NCBI RefSeq assembly: GCF_001659605.2
Contig: NC_035170.2
Coordinates: 310,001 to 374,000 of the forward strand
Origin: Manihot esculenta
Lineage: Eukaryota; Streptophyta; Magnoliopsida; Malpighiales; Euphorbiaceae
Direction of reading: 5' to 3'
Length of the DNA stretch: 64,000 nucleotides
The translations under genes were made by a program, and so were the position numbers. Of the stretch, positions 23,099-35,437 are shown piece by piece. A model generated the notes under the pieces. The model did no database searches. It was not told the DNA's origin and was given only the letters and a program-made list of their open reading frames with translations. Numbering within the stretch: the first letter of the stretch is position 1; each line of letters opens with the position of its first letter.

Positions 23099-26000
23099 AT
23101 GCCGCCCAGAGTAGGTAATAGAAGTCGGGGCCATGGTGTTCGTACAGCTAGATTAGCTGATCTTGGTCGACCTCCTAGGGATCCTACAGTTGCACCTCCG
23201 CCTCTTGAAGGGATGGCAGATCATGAGTTATCGGAGAGCCGAGAAGGACATGGAGAATTTGTCTCTCATGGTGTTGAATCAGGGGCATATCCGACTACAC
23301 CATCGCCTTCCTCGGCACCTGCAGTTGCACCTCCTGTTGCACCTGCAGCTCCACCTTTTGTTCCACCTGTAGCACCAGCCCATCCTTTCCAGATAAATGC
23401 AGACTTGGGTGCTTTTGTGGCACAAGTAGTTACAGCAGCTGTTACAGCCAAACCTAGAGATCCGTGGGAGATAGTGGATCGTGCTAGACGTTTGGGAGCT
23501 TATGATTTTGAGGGTTCCTCTGATGCTGACATTGCAGATAAATGGTTAAAGAAAGTGCTAAAAGTGTTTGAATTAATGAAGTTGACTGATCCAGATAAGG
23601 TGGAAAATGTACATGGGTTGCTTCAGAGTAAGGCTGATGCTTGGTTTGATGGCATTCGTCGCAGACATGGCGTCAGACTGACTTGGGATCAATTTATACA
23701 TGAATTTCGCCAGGAATATTTGTCAGAAAGTTACAGGAAAGGAAAACAGGATGCCTTTTTCAGGTTGTTTCAGGGAAGCCTCTCAATACGAGAATATGTT
23801 GACAAGTTTGAAGATCTTTATTGCTTTGTTTCAGATATATTACCTTCTGAGGAAGCAAAATGTGACAGATTCAGACAGGGTCTACATGTTAATATCAGAT
23901 CATCTATGACCTGGTTTAGAGGTAATAACTTCAGAGCGTTGGTGGAAGCAGCTTTGAATGTTGAAAAAGTTAAGCAAGAAGAGAAGGAGTATGAACAGAA
24001 GATGAGTAGGAAGCAGTTGCAGGGCTCACAGGGGTTTAGAGAAAGACCAGCTAAGAGAGGGAGCAGTTCATTTCAGCCCCAAGCTGGATACAGTGGTAGT
24101 GGTAGAGGTTCCTTTGGTAACACAGAGCAGCAGGTTGCTCGACCCCAGTCCAGTCAGAGCTCAGTAGCACAACCAGCGGGTAGTTCCTTTGGGGCACAGA
24201 AACGTGGACAAGGTCAAGGATATGATTCTGGGTTTGAACAAAGGAAGAGACATTTTCCTCAATGTGCCACCTGCGGTAAATATCATGCTGGGGAGTGCAG
24301 AAAATTTGATCGGGGTTGTTTTGAATGTGGTTCTTCGGGGCATTTTAAGAGAGATTGTCCATTGCTGATAGCCAGAGACAGTGGTTCTCAGCAAGGGTCA
24401 GTGGCGCCTCAGAATCTAAGGTATGGTGTGACACCATCACAGGGTGTACCTACAGCACAAGTTGGGCCTGGCACAAGCAGAGCCAGTGGAACTACTTCAT
24501 CTTCTCAGCCTAGACCAATGATGCAGCCTGGTAGACCTCGCACTCAGGCCAGAGTTTTTGCTATGACACAGCAGGAGGCACGAGCATCTCCAGAGGTGGT
24601 GACTGGTATGTTAACTATTTTCGATAAAGATGCACACATTCTTATAGATCCTGGTTCCACTCACTCTTTCGTATCTCAATCCTTCTCTAAGCATGCTGAT
24701 AGAGAATTAAAACCTTTAGATTGTGGATTAGCTGTGAGTACTCCAGTTGGGGATTCTGTAGTATGTGAACATGTGTATAGGGATTGTGTTGTTAAGTTGG
24801 GCGACCATGAGTTGTTAGTGGATCTAATTCCTTTGTGTCTACAAGATCTGGATGTCATCCTAGGTATGGACTGGTTATCCTGTCATCATGCCACAATAGA
24901 TTGCTTTGAGAAATCAGTGGTATTTAATAGTCCAGAAGGGTGTAAGTTCACTTTCTTTGGGGAGAGGCGTTTACTTCCTTCTTATGTGATTTCTGCCATG
25001 ACTACTAGGAAGATGCTTCGGAAGGGTTGTCAAGCGTATTTAGCCTATGTGGTGGACAGTAACCTAGAAGGACCTAAATTGGAAGATATACCAGTAGTAA
25101 GCGAGTTTCCTGATGTATTTCCTGAAGAGCTTCCTGGGTTGCCTCCAGATAGAGAGATTGAATTCTCTATTGATTTAAATCCAGGTACAGCTCCTATTTC
25201 TATGGCACCATACAGAATGGCCCCAGCAGAATTGAAGGAGTTAAAAGCACAATTGCAGGAGCTACTTGATAAAGGTTTCATAAGACCCAGTGTTTCTCCT
25301 TGGGGAGCCCCTGTGCTATTTGTGAAGAAGAAGGATGGTTCCTTAAGGTTGTGTATTGACTACAGACAATTGAATCGAGTCACTGTGCGAAACAAGTATC
25401 CTTTACCCCGGATTGATGATCTTTTTGATCAGCTCCAAGGTGCTAAAGTATTCTCTAAGATTGATTTGCGGTCTGGTTATCATCAATTGAAAATCAAGGA
25501 GTCTGAAATATCCAAGACAGCCTTCAGAACTCGTTACGGGCATTATGAGTTTCTCGTCATGCCATTCGGGTTAACTAATGCACCCGCTGCTTTTATGGAT
25601 CTCATGAATAGGGTGTTCAAGCCCTACTTGGATAGCTTTGTTATTGTGTTTATTGATGACATCTTAGTATATTCCCGTAGCAAGGAAGAGCATGAGAAGC
25701 ATTTACGGATAGTACTGCAGATTTTGAGAGATAAACAACTATATGCTAAATTGAGCAAATGTGAGTTCTGGCTTGATCGGGTGGTTTTCTTGGGACATGT
25801 TATCTCAGCAGATGGAGTTTTGGTTGATCCTAAGAAGATTGAAGCAGTAGTCAATTGGGATCCTCCAACTAATGTTACAGAGGTTAGAAGTTTTCTGGGC
25901 TTAGCAGGGTATTATCGTCGTTTTGTTCAGGATTTCTCCATCATTGCAGCCCTATTGACTAAACTCCTTCGAAAGACTGCAAAGTTTGAATGGACAGATG

Positions 26001-27997
26001 AATGTCAAGAGAGTTTTGAGAAGCTTAAAACATGTCTCACATCAGCTCCAGTTCTTACCTTACCCTCAGGTACAGATGGATTTGTGGTGTATAGTGATGC
26101 TTCTCACAAGGGTTTAGGCTGTGTACTCATGCAACATGGGAAGGTGATAGCTTATGCTTCTAGACAGCTTAGACCACATGAATTAAATTATCCCACCCAT
26201 GATTTGGAATTAGCTACAGTTGTGTTTGCATTAAAGACATGGAGGCATTATCTTTATGGCGTGACTTGCCAGATTTTTACAGATCACAAGAGTTTGAAGT
26301 ATCTTCTCACACAGAAGGAGTTGAATTTAAGGCAGAGACGGTGGATTGAGTTACTTAAGGACTACGACTGTACCATTGAATATCATCCAGGCAAAGCTAA
26401 TGTGGTAGCTGATGCCCTTAGTCGCAAGTCCTTTAGTAATTTGGCTTATCTCAAAACAGTTCGGCTTCCTTTGTTATTAGAGATCAGATCCTTAAGGATA
26501 GAACTAGCAGTGGATGATGCAGGAGCATTGTTAGCAACTCTCAAAGTTCGACCAGTGTTGATAGAAAGAGTCAGAGAAGCCCAAAATCAAGATGAGCAGT
26601 TGAGTAAGATCAGAAATGAAGTAAGAGATGGCACCCGTACCGATTTTTCTTTAAGGGAGGATGGAACTTTAATGTTTGGTGATAGACTATGTGTACCCAA
26701 AGTGGAAAGCTTGAAGAGAGAGATTATGGAGGAGGCCCATTGTTCTGCTTACTCTATGCATCCAGGCAGTACAAAAATGTACAGAGATCTTAGAGAAAAC
26801 TATTGGTGGCCAGGTATGAAGAAAGAAATAGCTGACTTTGTGTCCACATGCTTAGTTTGCCAACAGATTAAAGCAGAACATCAACATCCAACAGGAAAGT
26901 TGCAACCGCTCCCTATTCCGGAATGGAAGTGGGAACACATTACTATGGATTTTGTTTCTGGGTTACCTCATACTTCGCATGGACATAATGCAGTATGGGT
27001 GATAGTTGATAGGTTAACCAAGTCAGCACACTTTTTGCCTGTCAGGATGGATTACTCTTTAGACAAGTTAGCAGAGATCTATGTCAGTGAGATTGTAAGA
27101 CTTCATGGTGCTCCAGTTTCTATTGTTTCAGATAGAGATCCAAGATTCACTTCTCGTTTTTGGCCTAGCTTGCAAAATGCTTTAGGCACCAAGTTGAAGT
27201 TTAGTACTTCCTTTCACCCTCAGACTGATGGTCAATCAGAAAGAACGATTCAGACCTTGGAGGATATGCTGAGAGCTTGTGTGATGGAGTTTAAAGGAAG
27301 TTGGGATAGGTATGTGCATTTAATGGAGTTCTCTTATAACAATAGTTATCATTCGAGTATCGGCATGGCTCCTTACGAAGCTTTGTATGGGAGAAGATGC
27401 AGAACGCCATTATGTTGGAATGCGGTAGGGGAAAGACAATTAGAAGGTCCAGAATTAGTACAACACACTACAGATAAAATTCAGATGATCAGAAGTAGAT
27501 TAAAAGCAGCACAAGACAGACAAAAGAGTTATGCAGATTTGAAGAGAAGGGATATTGAATATAATGTTGGCGACAAGGTATTTCTGAAGATCTCTCCTTG
27601 GAAAGGGGTTGTACGTTTTGGCAAACGTGGAAAATTGAGTCCGCGATTCATTGGACCATATGAGATTTTAGAGCGAATTGGACCAGTTGCTTATCGTTTA
27701 GCACTACCTCCAGAGCTATCTCAGATTCATGATGTCTTTCATGTATCTATGTTAAGAAGATACAGAAGTGATCCTTCCCACATCCTCCAAAAACAGCCTA
27801 TTGAGTTGAGGGAAGATTTAACATATGAAGAAGAGCCAGTAGAGATCATTGCCAGAGAAGAGAAGGTTTTAAGGAGCAAGATAATACCCTTAGTTAAAGT
27901 TCGATGGAGTAATCATTCTGCTAAAGAAGCTACCTGGGAAAAAGAAGAGAATATGCGAATTCAATTCCCACATTTATTCCCTTCACCAGGTATGTAA
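23099..27997 (+). CDS. Chromovirus gag-pol polyprotein, 1632 aa, intact
   Basis: One uninterrupted frame. Approximate order by residue: proline-rich N-terminus (60-110); gag domain (130-290, with [20 protein letters not shown]); CCHC knuckle [14 protein letters not shown] (about 407-420); protease core [12 protein letters not shown] (about 515; DPG in place of the usual DTG/DSG, normal for this lineage); reverse transcriptase with FIDDILVYS (about 851-859); RNase H with [10 protein letters not shown] (about 998); integrase zinc region with [12 protein letters not shown] and catalytic context [35 protein letters not shown]; and a terminal chromodomain-like segment (about 1568-1630, [20 protein letters not shown]). 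The start is the first ATG, about 100 bp after the primer site. All catalytic motifs look intact. Confidence 0.95.
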   Translation: MPPRVGNRSRGHGVRTARLADLGRPPRDPTVAPPPLEGMADHELSESREGHGEFVSHGVESGAYPTTPSPSSAPAVAPPVAPAAPPFVPPVAPAHPFQINADLGAFVAQVVTAAVTAKPRDPWEIVDRARRLGAYDFEGSSDADIADKWLKKVLKVFELMKLTDPDKVENVHGLLQSKADAWFDGIRRRHGVRLTWDQFIHEFRQEYLSESYRKGKQDAFFRLFQGSLSIREYVDKFEDLYCFVSDILPSEEAKCDRFRQGLHVNIRSSMTWFRGNNFRALVEAALNVEKVKQEEKEYEQKMSRKQLQGSQGFRERPAKRGSSSFQPQAGYSGSGRGSFGNTEQQVARPQSSQSSVAQPAGSSFGAQKRGQGQGYDSGFEQRKRHFPQCATCGKYHAGECRKFDRGCFECGSSGHFKRDCPLLIARDSGSQQGSVAPQNLRYGVTPSQGVPTAQVGPGTSRASGTTSSSQPRPMMQPGRPRTQARVFAMTQQEARASPEVVTGMLTIFDKDAHILIDPGSTHSFVSQSFSKHADRELKPLDCGLAVSTPVGDSVVCEHVYRDCVVKLGDHELLVDLIPLCLQDLDVILGMDWLSCHHATIDCFEKSVVFNSPEGCKFTFFGERRLLPSYVISAMTTRKMLRKGCQAYLAYVVDSNLEGPKLEDIPVVSEFPDVFPEELPGLPPDREIEFSIDLNPGTAPISMAPYRMAPAELKELKAQLQELLDKGFIRPSVSPWGAPVLFVKKKDGSLRLCIDYRQLNRVTVRNKYPLPRIDDLFDQLQGAKVFSKIDLRSGYHQLKIKESEISKTAFRTRYGHYEFLVMPFGLTNAPAAFMDLMNRVFKPYLDSFVIVFIDDILVYSRSKEEHEKHLRIVLQILRDKQLYAKLSKCEFWLDRVVFLGHVISADGVLVDPKKIEAVVNWDPPTNVTEVRSFLGLAGYYRRFVQDFSIIAALLTKLLRKTAKFEWTDECQESFEKLKTCLTSAPVLTLPSGTDGFVVYSDASHKGLGCVLMQHGKVIAYASRQLRPHELNYPTHDLELATVVFALKTWRHYLYGVTCQIFTDHKSLKYLLTQKELNLRQRRWIELLKDYDCTIEYHPGKANVVADALSRKSFSNLAYLKTVRLPLLLEIRSLRIELAVDDAGALLATLKVRPVLIERVREAQNQDEQLSKIRNEVRDGTRTDFSLREDGTLMFGDRLCVPKVESLKREIMEEAHCSAYSMHPGSTKMYRDLRENYWWPGMKKEIADFVSTCLVCQQIKAEHQHPTGKLQPLPIPEWKWEHITMDFVSGLPHTSHGHNAVWVIVDRLTKSAHFLPVRMDYSLDKLAEIYVSEIVRLHGAPVSIVSDRDPRFTSRFWPSLQNALGTKLKFSTSFHPQTDGQSERTIQTLEDMLRACVMEFKGSWDRYVHLMEFSYNNSYHSSIGMAPYEALYGRRCRTPLCWNAVGERQLEGPELVQHTTDKIQMIRSRLKAAQDRQKSYADLKRRDIEYNVGDKVFLKISPWKGVVRFGKRGKLSPRFIGPYEILERIGPVAYRLALPPELSQIHDVFHVSMLRRYRSDPSHILQKQPIELREDLTYEEEPVEIIAREEKVLRSKIIPLVKVRWSNHSAKEATWEKEENMRIQFPHLFPSPGM

Positions 27998-28018
27998 AAT
28001 TTCGAGGACGAAATTTCT

Positions 28019-28034
28019 TTTAGGAGGAGAGAAT
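28019..28034 (+). other. Polypurine tract
   Basis: Ttaggaggagagaat directly precedes the 3' LTR. Upstream, ttcgaggacgaaatttcttt (28001-28020) is the phrase typical of Tekay/Del-type chromoviruses between the pol stop and the tract. Confidence 0.85.
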
Positions 28035-29725
28035 TATAAGGCCCAGGCCCAGGCCTATTAATTTTAATAAAAAAAAAAAAATTGAGCATTAAAGCACTGG
28101 TTTCGGGAATGTCCCGAAACATTCCCGAAACCAGAAACCCGTCTTCCTCCTCCAGCAAAAGAGCAAAAGCTCTGCAAAAATATATATAAAAAAAAAAAAA
28201 TTCCTCTTTTAAATCCAAATCTCCTCCTTCTCAACCCAATCAACCCAGATCCTGTTTTAAACCTATATCCTGCTAAGAAATTCAATAATTTCTTCTAGAG
28301 GTTCTAAAATTGGGTATGTGAGTTTTATCCCTTTTATTCAATTTTTACGATATAATTTATTTTCTTTACCTTTTAATAGTGATTTTAGTGATTTGAGAAT
28401 AAAAAATGGGTTATGTTTTAGTTAGATCCAATCAATGGGGTTTTATATTTATTTTTGGATGAATGATTTTCTTAGGTTGATTTAAATAATATTTACAGCT
28501 TATTGAGTATTTGTTGAGTTTGGGTATTTTTGGGAGGTCTAGCTATGCCGAGATACTGCCCAAATTTTCTTAAAACTATATATAAAAATATTTTACAATT
28601 TCGTATTTTACGTTTTATATTATTGTTTTAGAGCATTTTTATTATTTGATATATTATTTTATTTTCTTTTAATTCTAGGAGAGGATCCAGCTTCCCGGAT
28701 AGATAATAGGGGTCCTTCTGCGACCTAGGTCTTTTGTCCCACATATTCTGGTGAGTGGATAAATATATAACATTGATATTTTTTTTAAATATATTTATAT
28801 GTGTATATGTTACTTTGTTTATTTAAAATGGGAAAGGATAAAGTTAATTTATGTTTCTTGAATAAATGGAAATTAATTTAAAGCACAGCTGAATAAATAG
28901 CCGATTACACTCTGTATATGCACCGAACAGATAACACCTTGATGACAGGTGATTTATTTTCAGCATGATATATTTATACTGTCTTTGGGACAGCGCTTGA
29001 TATACAGACAGCCTTTGGGGCGTATGTCAGGTGGTCACCCTTTGGGGGTAGCTCTGCACATGTGTATGACCAGTATTTTATTTGCTCTTGGGCCAAATTT
29101 GTCATTATAGAGCCTAAGATGCCAGCATTGCTCTCAGGCTGTTATTATTTTATTATACCTGAGATGCCAGCATTATCTGCAGGGAACATATTATGAGTGT
29201 ATGCGGATTCTATTTTTCACAGTTTATTTTATATTGATGGAATTAAATTATAGTTATTCAGCTGACTTATTTTAGCGAAATATTTGGTACTATTACGTAC
29301 CTAAACTTATCTTTTTCCCTTTGTTATTTATTTATCCGCTCACTGAGTAGTTGTACTCACCCTTATATTTCTTTTAATATTTCAGTTCTTTTTTGGTGAT
29401 CTACTCAGCAGTCTTCATCTCCTAGTTTATCCTTCCTTCCACATCGTCCACTCAGAGAGGAGGTCGGACCAATCCTAGGTCTTTTGTTATTTCTGTTTGT
29501 AATTTTGTTAGATCATGTATTGAATGTACAGCCCAATGAAGAAGGTTTTGGGTTGTTGTAAATATTTTATGAATTGACAGGTCCAACTATCAGTTTTTTC
29601 TCTTTTATACTTAATGTTTTGGTATTATAGCAGGTTAAATGTTTTTATAAGTATAAATATCAGAGGAAGTTCTGTCAGTTTTTCGGGTCATATCAGTCTC
29701 TATAGTTTGGGGTTTGGGTGTGACA
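28035..29725 (+). repeat. 3' LTR, full length (1691 bp)
   Basis: Same termini as the 5' LTR (tataaggccc...gtgtgaca) and followed by the aatat duplication. It contains a 15-bp perfect inverted repeat with an 8-bp loop (28097-28111 and 28120-28134) and a tatatataa box at about 28183-28191. Confidence 0.9.
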
Positions 29726-29730
29726 AATAT

Positions 29731-30245
29731 ATTTATAAAAAGTAAGGCGAATAAAATTATTATAATTATTAATATAATAAATTATAATAATTTAAATTTA
29801 ATAACTTAATTATTTAATATTTGTACCATTTGATATAGACTATTAAAATCACAATTTTATTTTTTATTATATTTTAATTATTTATAGTTATTAACATTTT
29901 ATAATTATTTAAATGGAATAAAATTTTAATTTAATAATATTTTATATAATTAATTCTAATAATTATTTAATTATTTTATATTTTTATCTCGGTTAATACC
30001 TTTTTATAATGCAGTAAAATGGTAGTCTTCCTTTACTACTGCGGCACATCGGTAGTCTTCCTTTACTACTGCGGCACATCCCTCTTCTCTCTGCTCCCCG
30101 ACCCTCTCATCTCCCTAACCTCAACTCTCTCGCCTTGCAAAACCATTCAAAGAATCAAAAAATGCCTAGTCTTCTTCTTTGTTTCTTAAATTCTTTATAA
30201 ATTTCCACAGTAATAATCAGCTGCCTGCTTAGGGATTCAATCACA
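29731..30245. other. AT-rich intergenic stretch with a 2 x 30-bp tandem repeat
   Basis: No gene is seen. 30021-30050 is repeated exactly at 30051-30080 (unit begins ggtagtcttcctttactact). The remainder is low-complexity AT. Confidence 0.6.
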
Positions 30246-31290
30246 CATCCACAACAGAATTCAGTAATTTTAAATTATATATAATAGATAACTCGAAACT
30301 ACTAAATAATTTGGATTAATTATTTTGGATTAAGTGGAAAGTGGATCCAAAAATTATTTGAACCAATTTGGCCTAGGCTGTTTCAATTGTTATCCGAGCC
30401 ACCTTGGGCCAGACAAATTATGCAGAGCTGGTGGCCTACGAGGAAGGGCTATCCGTATGAGATGAGGTGGAACCGTCCGAGAAACTAGCAAACCATAATA
30501 CCCAATGGTCCATCCTAATTTAGCAATTGTTTCGATTTAGTTGCGACGAGGACTATGACAATTTCAAATTGTATATAATAGTTAGTATGAACTATTAAAT
30601 AATTTGAATTAACCAATTTGAAACAAGTGAAAATGAGATTCAATCTCACATCGGCGGAGTGCGGCAATTTCAAATTGTATATAATAGCTAGTATAAACTA
30701 CTAAATAATTTGGATTAACCATTTTGGACCAAGTGGAAAGTGAATCCAAAAGAGTCATCTTGGATCAGATAAATTGTGCGGAACTAGTGGGTCTGCGAGG
30801 AAAGAGCTATCCGTGTGAGATAAGGTGGAGCCGCCCGAGGTACTAGCAAACCACAATACCCAAGAGTCCAGTCCTGGTTTAGCAATTGTTTCGATTCAGT
30901 TGCGATAAGGATATCGTAAATTTAGCAAGATAGAGTGTAACGTAAATTTAGCAGAATAGAGTGTAACGTAAATTTAGCAGGATAGAGTGTAACGTAAATT
31001 TAGCAGGATAGAGTGTAACGGTCAGCTACCTACTTGGGATTCAATCCCACATCAGCACGGCAATTTCAAATTGTATATAATAGCTCTACACAATTTGTCT
31101 GATCCAAGATGGCTCTGATATCAATTGAAACAGTCCGGCCCAAATAATTTTTAGATCCACTTGGCTCAAGATGGTTAAATCAAGTTATTTAATAGTTTCG
31201 TGCTAGCTATTATATACAATTCGAAATTGTCGTATTCCGCTAATGTGAGTTTAAATTCCAAGCAAGTAGCTAACCGTTACATTCACTTGG
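30246..31290. repeat. Cluster of a dispersed repeat family, three direct copies and one inverted
   Basis: The word aaattgtatataatagctag, followed by actactaaataatttggatt and a caagtggaaagtg block, begins direct copies near 30270, 30560 and 30665. It appears inverted at 31110-31240 (gctattatatacaattcg). The arms also share tgtttcaattgttatc... and a gagctatccgtgtgagat block. Another inverted copy lies at 51470-51615. No coding capacity is seen. It is probably a non-autonomous transposon family, class unknown. Confidence 0.6.
30916..31019. repeat. 4 x 26-bp tandem repeat
   Basis: Four head-to-tail units starting gtaaatttagcaggatagag, at 30916, 30942, 30968 and 30994, with single-base differences among them. 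Confidence 0.85.
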
Positions 31291-31619
31291 CTTCAACTTC
31301 TTCTAGATGATTTCTTGCTCTCATGATGAAGACAATTGTTGCTACCACAATGAAAATGGACTTATGCTGCCACTATGAAGACACTAGTGCTTCTCATGAA
31401 TGAGCTTGTATTTTTACCTTCTGGATATCTTGTGATGTAGATCGATCATTGTCTTTATATTTTGCTTATAAAATGATTCGATTTTGATTTATCCTGCACA
31501 CACCCCCCCAAGCGTGCTCGCCGCGGCCGCAACAACCAACCCCTGCGCGAGAAGCGCCAAGGATCATGAAACGAAGAGAGGGCGCTCCCGTTCGGGACGC
31601 GTCGTCCTCTTTCGAGAAC

Positions 31620-31621
<2 letters not shown>

Positions 31622-31658
<37 letters not shown>

Positions 31659-31675
31659 AGATGAAGAACGCAACA

Positions 31676-31709
<34 letters not shown>

Positions 31710-31784
31710 CGAACCATCGATTTTTTGAACGCAAGTTGCTCCCGAAGCCATCCGACCGAGGGCACGTCTGCCTGGGTGTCACGC
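31622..31784 (+). rRNA. 5.8S rRNA pseudogene with partial ITS1 and ITS2
   Basis: About 163 bases align end to end with plant 5.8S (AACGACTCTCGGCAACGG, GCGATACTTGGTGTGAATTG, GAGGGCACGTCTGCCTGGGT). GC-rich ITS1-like sequence precedes it (from 31493) and the first ~27 bases of ITS2 follow. Several changes hit conserved positions compared with the canonical plant sequence from memory: cataGatg for catCgatg, catcgaTtttttgaacgc for catcgagtctttgaacgc, ttgcTccc for ttgcGccc. There is no 18S or 25S, so it is a dead fragment and not a functional rRNA gene. Confidence 0.85.
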
Positions 31785-31811
31785 AACCGTCGCCTCCAAC
31801 CCCTTCGCCCC

Positions 31812-33366
31812 GCAGAAACGCCAAACGCCTTACTCCTTGCAAAATGAATATGAAGCTCTTTACCCAGGTTTGTTGCTGCCTCATCCATGCAATAGAATTC
31901 AAGGTCCCCTTGAATCTTCATCCTTTTCTCTACTTCTCTACTTCAAATATTAAATTTGAATTACACCTAACTCACCCCAAAACTAGTTCAAGGTGAAGAA
32001 TTGCCCATGGCTGACAAGGGTCACATTACTCCTTTCACAAATAGGTATGAGATTCAACACGCTCCATCACGTCCAGGACCACACTGAGGCATGACACATT
32101 CAGGCCCAACATCGGTCGAAAGGCTCTGATACCATGTTAAATTTGGATAAGGCCGAACTCACTTCAAAAACTAGCCCCAAAAAAGTTAACACAAGGGGAA
32201 GATTGCCTATGACCTATATAAGGTATCTATATAAGGCACATCACCCTTTTTTAAATCGAGGTGGGATTCAACGTACTCCCTCACATCCAGGACCACACTG
32301 GAGCATGACATATTTATGGAAGGTCCATATCAGTGGGAGATTCTGATACCATATTAAATTTGGATCAGGTCTAACTCACCTTAAAAACTAGCTGAAGGGA
32401 GGATTGCGCATTACCTTTTTCCAATTGGATGTGGTTTTCAACATAAACCCATTTAGAAAATAACTCATTGAAAGAGACTGAAGAGTCTAATACTTGATCT
32501 GATCGAGACACCAATTCATCTGCATGCTCTACAAATGTGTCCAAATGTTGGACGGCCACCCGATGTTCTTTTGGGCCCCTTGCATTTCCACTATCTCCAC
32601 CATAATTTTGTACTAATTCAAGCTTAAGCTAGTTCCAAGATAGATCTGGAGCCCTCTTTCCTGCAACCATTGAAGGGAGGACCCCTCCATGCAAACTAGA
32701 GCCTTATAGATCTTCATTTTATGGTGGGTAGCACAAGATTCGAATTAATACTCAGCTTGCTCAATCCATCCTTGTGAATTTTCCCCAGTAAAGGTGGGTA
32801 TTTCTCCTATTCTCTTGTTAAATAACACTTCTAGAAATTGATGTGGAGCATCTCTATTGATAGTAGCAAACTCTCCACTAGCTTGATGCTAATGAAAATA
32901 TTTAAGAGCTTCAAGGTTACCTTTTGCCGCCTCCTTCCATAATAACTCGCCTCCTTCCATAATAATTGGGTAAGCAAATGCTCGATTCTATTAAATTTTT
33001 GTTCAAGATCACAATCTACATATTTAGGTTTTCTTGGAAGGCTGTAATGTTCTTCTTTATCTTCTTTATTCTATTTTCCATTATGGATTAGCTCCTCAAA
33101 ATCCGGCAAGTCGAACCAATTTGATAGAGTTAGAAACACGTATAACTTGAAAACTGAAAGAACAATGGAAAGGATTTGAAATAGTATTGAAAACTTGTAC
33201 CGATTAATAATGGAAAACAATACAACTCTAACAATGTAACTCTCTCATAGATTTACAATCCCCAACTAGAAATAAGAACAATAAAAAAGAACCAACAAGG
33301 AAATTAAAATGGCTCACAAGAACCCCCCAAGGACAATGTCCTGTGCAGGAAGCCTACTCCTCTGTA
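31812..33366 (-). mobile_element. Truncated copy of the gag-only LTR element
   Basis: It matches 14036-15606 closely in the same orientation, covering part of the interior, the gag fragment, the primer site and the first half of the 5' LTR. It starts and stops inside the element, joins rDNA on the left and ends in mid-LTR on the right. No terminal repeats or 5-bp duplication flank it, so it did not arrive by normal integration in this form. Confidence 0.8.
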
Positions 33367-33420
33367 AAAATGATTCGATCATTGATCAATGGAAAACCAA
33401 ATGATTCGATTTTGATTTAT

Positions 33421-35437
33421 AAAATTTTCTTTTTTAATTTTTTAAATTCCGTTTGGTTTAAAACCAAATGGACATATTGCACACTTTGTTAATTATAATA
33501 ATAAAGATAATAAATTATATTTATTATGAATATATTAATTAGTAATATCATTTAATATGAAATAGTAACTTAAAAATAAAATTAAAATATATGACCACTT
33601 GTTTTAAATACACAAATTTAAAGATATATTACTTGAATTTATTTAGCTTTATTTTATAGATATATAGATGTGCAAATTATTAAGCAGCACAAGTTGATTA
33701 TATACGGAAATAGGTGATCAGTTGAGAAGAAAAAAAATCGGGAGAAAATTCTATGTTGATTTAGTTCTTGATATAAGAAGTTCTCAACAAAGACAGACAG
33801 ATTTATTTATAATAGTGTTTCTGAAAGGTAAGTCTTAATTATCAAGAATTAAAATTAAGACATCATTTGATGTAAGAGGTATAGAGTTTGACAAATAACA
33901 ATAACTCTAACCAACATTAGGATTTCTTAGCTAAGAAATTTTAATACATGGTAAGTATATTAATGTTCATTAAGAGAGATAATACTTTCATTATCAATCG
34001 AGTAGTCTTGAAGCATTATGTCAGATGTGACCGGAGACTTGAAGCAAGGGTTTTTTTTTTTTTTTAAATATATATATATATATATGATAATGGAGAAATT
34101 TAGTTAAAAGATTTATATGTAAAAATCTCTAAATTAACATAGAAGTGATGTAGAGAATAAGGAGCCATTTCTATTATTCTCTTCATAATCATACACGTAC
34201 GGTGCCACTAGACAAATGAATAGATTTTCACTTGATAATATTATGTTTTAGAAGTTAATATTGATATGGCATGATGTCACCGTGTAGTAAATCATTTCCA
34301 TTTGCCTTTGACCATAATGAAAAATTTGGTTGAAGCTTAGTATTACTTGCGGTGAGTTAATAGTTCCAATCAACAAGTGATTAATTAAATATAACACCTA
34401 TTAATATAAGCTAAGCAATTAAAACTCTAGTTATTTACGTCAATTAATAATAAACACATACATGGCTCAAAGTTAATGATGCTTCTCTAAGCTTCCACAT
34501 ACACAATTTACTTAAAGTGGCAATCATCAGACATTTGAATTTTTTTTGAATTCAAACTCAAAATTACACAACACTCTAAAAGGTACAAAGACGTAAAAAT
34601 CACTTTTATCTTCTTCCAGTAACATAAATCACCTACTGCAACTCTATTAACATTGTTTATATATTTAATTTTCTAAACAACGAATTTGGAAACCTTGGCA
34701 AAAAGGATGTTTGAATTATAATCCAATTTTTTCATGGTAAAAAAAAAAATTGCTATTTCTTCAAATATTATTATCAGCAAGGATAAGTTGCATGCATGCT
34801 TTGAGCTGTACGTGGTTACAACAACCAATTGCATGCATCACTCTCCTCTCTCCAGTTTTCCTGGTTGTCTTCAGTGATTATGGTTATTTCCTTCCAGCTT
34901 CCTTCCTTGTCCTGCTCTTAATTCATTTCTGTTTCTGATGAATATAATAATAACTCAGCTTTATATCCATAATTCAAAGCAACTGGATTGATGCAAAGTG
35001 GCATCTGATTCTTTGCAGGCTACTGAGAAAAAACAGCCTATCTTTTTTTTTTTTAGAATGCACTGCCTTTAAGTGAAAAAGAAAAGGGGGAAATGGAACC
35101 TTTTTTTTTTTTTTTGGTAACTTTTGCTTTTTCTTTATTACCCATCTTTTTTATTGGATTCTTTATCACCACTTTGCTTTCTGGCTTTCTGCACTGCTTT
35201 ATCTGATTAAGTGAGCTTTGCTTTCCCAAAATGAAAAATGTCTACCAAGCTCATCTTATTAATTTCCGATGCAAACCCACCATGTAGTTAAGCTTCAGTC
35301 CTGTTAAGTACATATACATGTATATTAATTCTTTTTGCTACTGCCGCTAATAATCTGTGCTTCCTCAGATGCTTGTCTGCTAAGCATTGTTTTCTCTTCT
35401 CTTCACTGACCAACCAGGAACTGCCCAGGCGGAATCA
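33421..35437. other. Intergenic region upstream of the LRR kinase gene, no gene seen
   Basis: AT-rich, with poly-T runs (34051-34065, 35044-35055, 35100-35115) and a (TA)n tract at 34068-34085. A short frame at 34750-34938 has no recognisable domain. The last few hundred bases should hold the receptor-kinase promoter; a possible leader-intron acceptor is ccaaccag just before 35419. Confidence 0.5.

Larger units (their letters stand above)
22037..29725 (+). mobile_element. Complete young Ty3/gypsy chromovirus (Tekay/Del type) with 5-bp TSD
   Basis: It comprises a left LTR (22037-22985), primer site (22991), one gag-pol ORF (23099-27997), polypurine tract (28019-28034) and a right LTR (28035-29725). 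The target-site duplication aatat is exact at 22032-22036 and 29726-29730. Aligned LTR portions differ by only about two substitutions and a few 1-5 bp indels over some 940 bp, so insertion is recent. The asymmetry in LTR length comes from one 747-bp deletion in the left LTR. Elements of this lineage copy themselves through RNA and integrate by an integrase with a C-terminal chromodomain-like segment. Confidence 0.95.
31471..33420. other. Patchwork insertion between 22-bp direct repeats (rDNA + retroelement)
   Basis: The same 22 bases (starting aaatgattcgattttg) occur at 31471-31492 and 33399-33420. Between them lie, without spacer, an rDNA fragment (31493-31811), a truncated piece of the gag-only LTR element (31812-33366) and about 30 bp that resemble the local flank (cgatcattg also at 31443). 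This looks like filler DNA copied from several templates during break repair. Confidence 0.6.

Noticed and set aside
30916..31019. Regular short direct repeats, CRISPR-like at a glance
   Set aside because: Units abut without spacers and lie in a plant transposon-like repeat; this is a simple tandem array.
31622..31784. Functional 5.8S rRNA gene
   Set aside because: Only part of ITS1/ITS2 is present, 18S and 25S are absent, and conserved positions are mutated.
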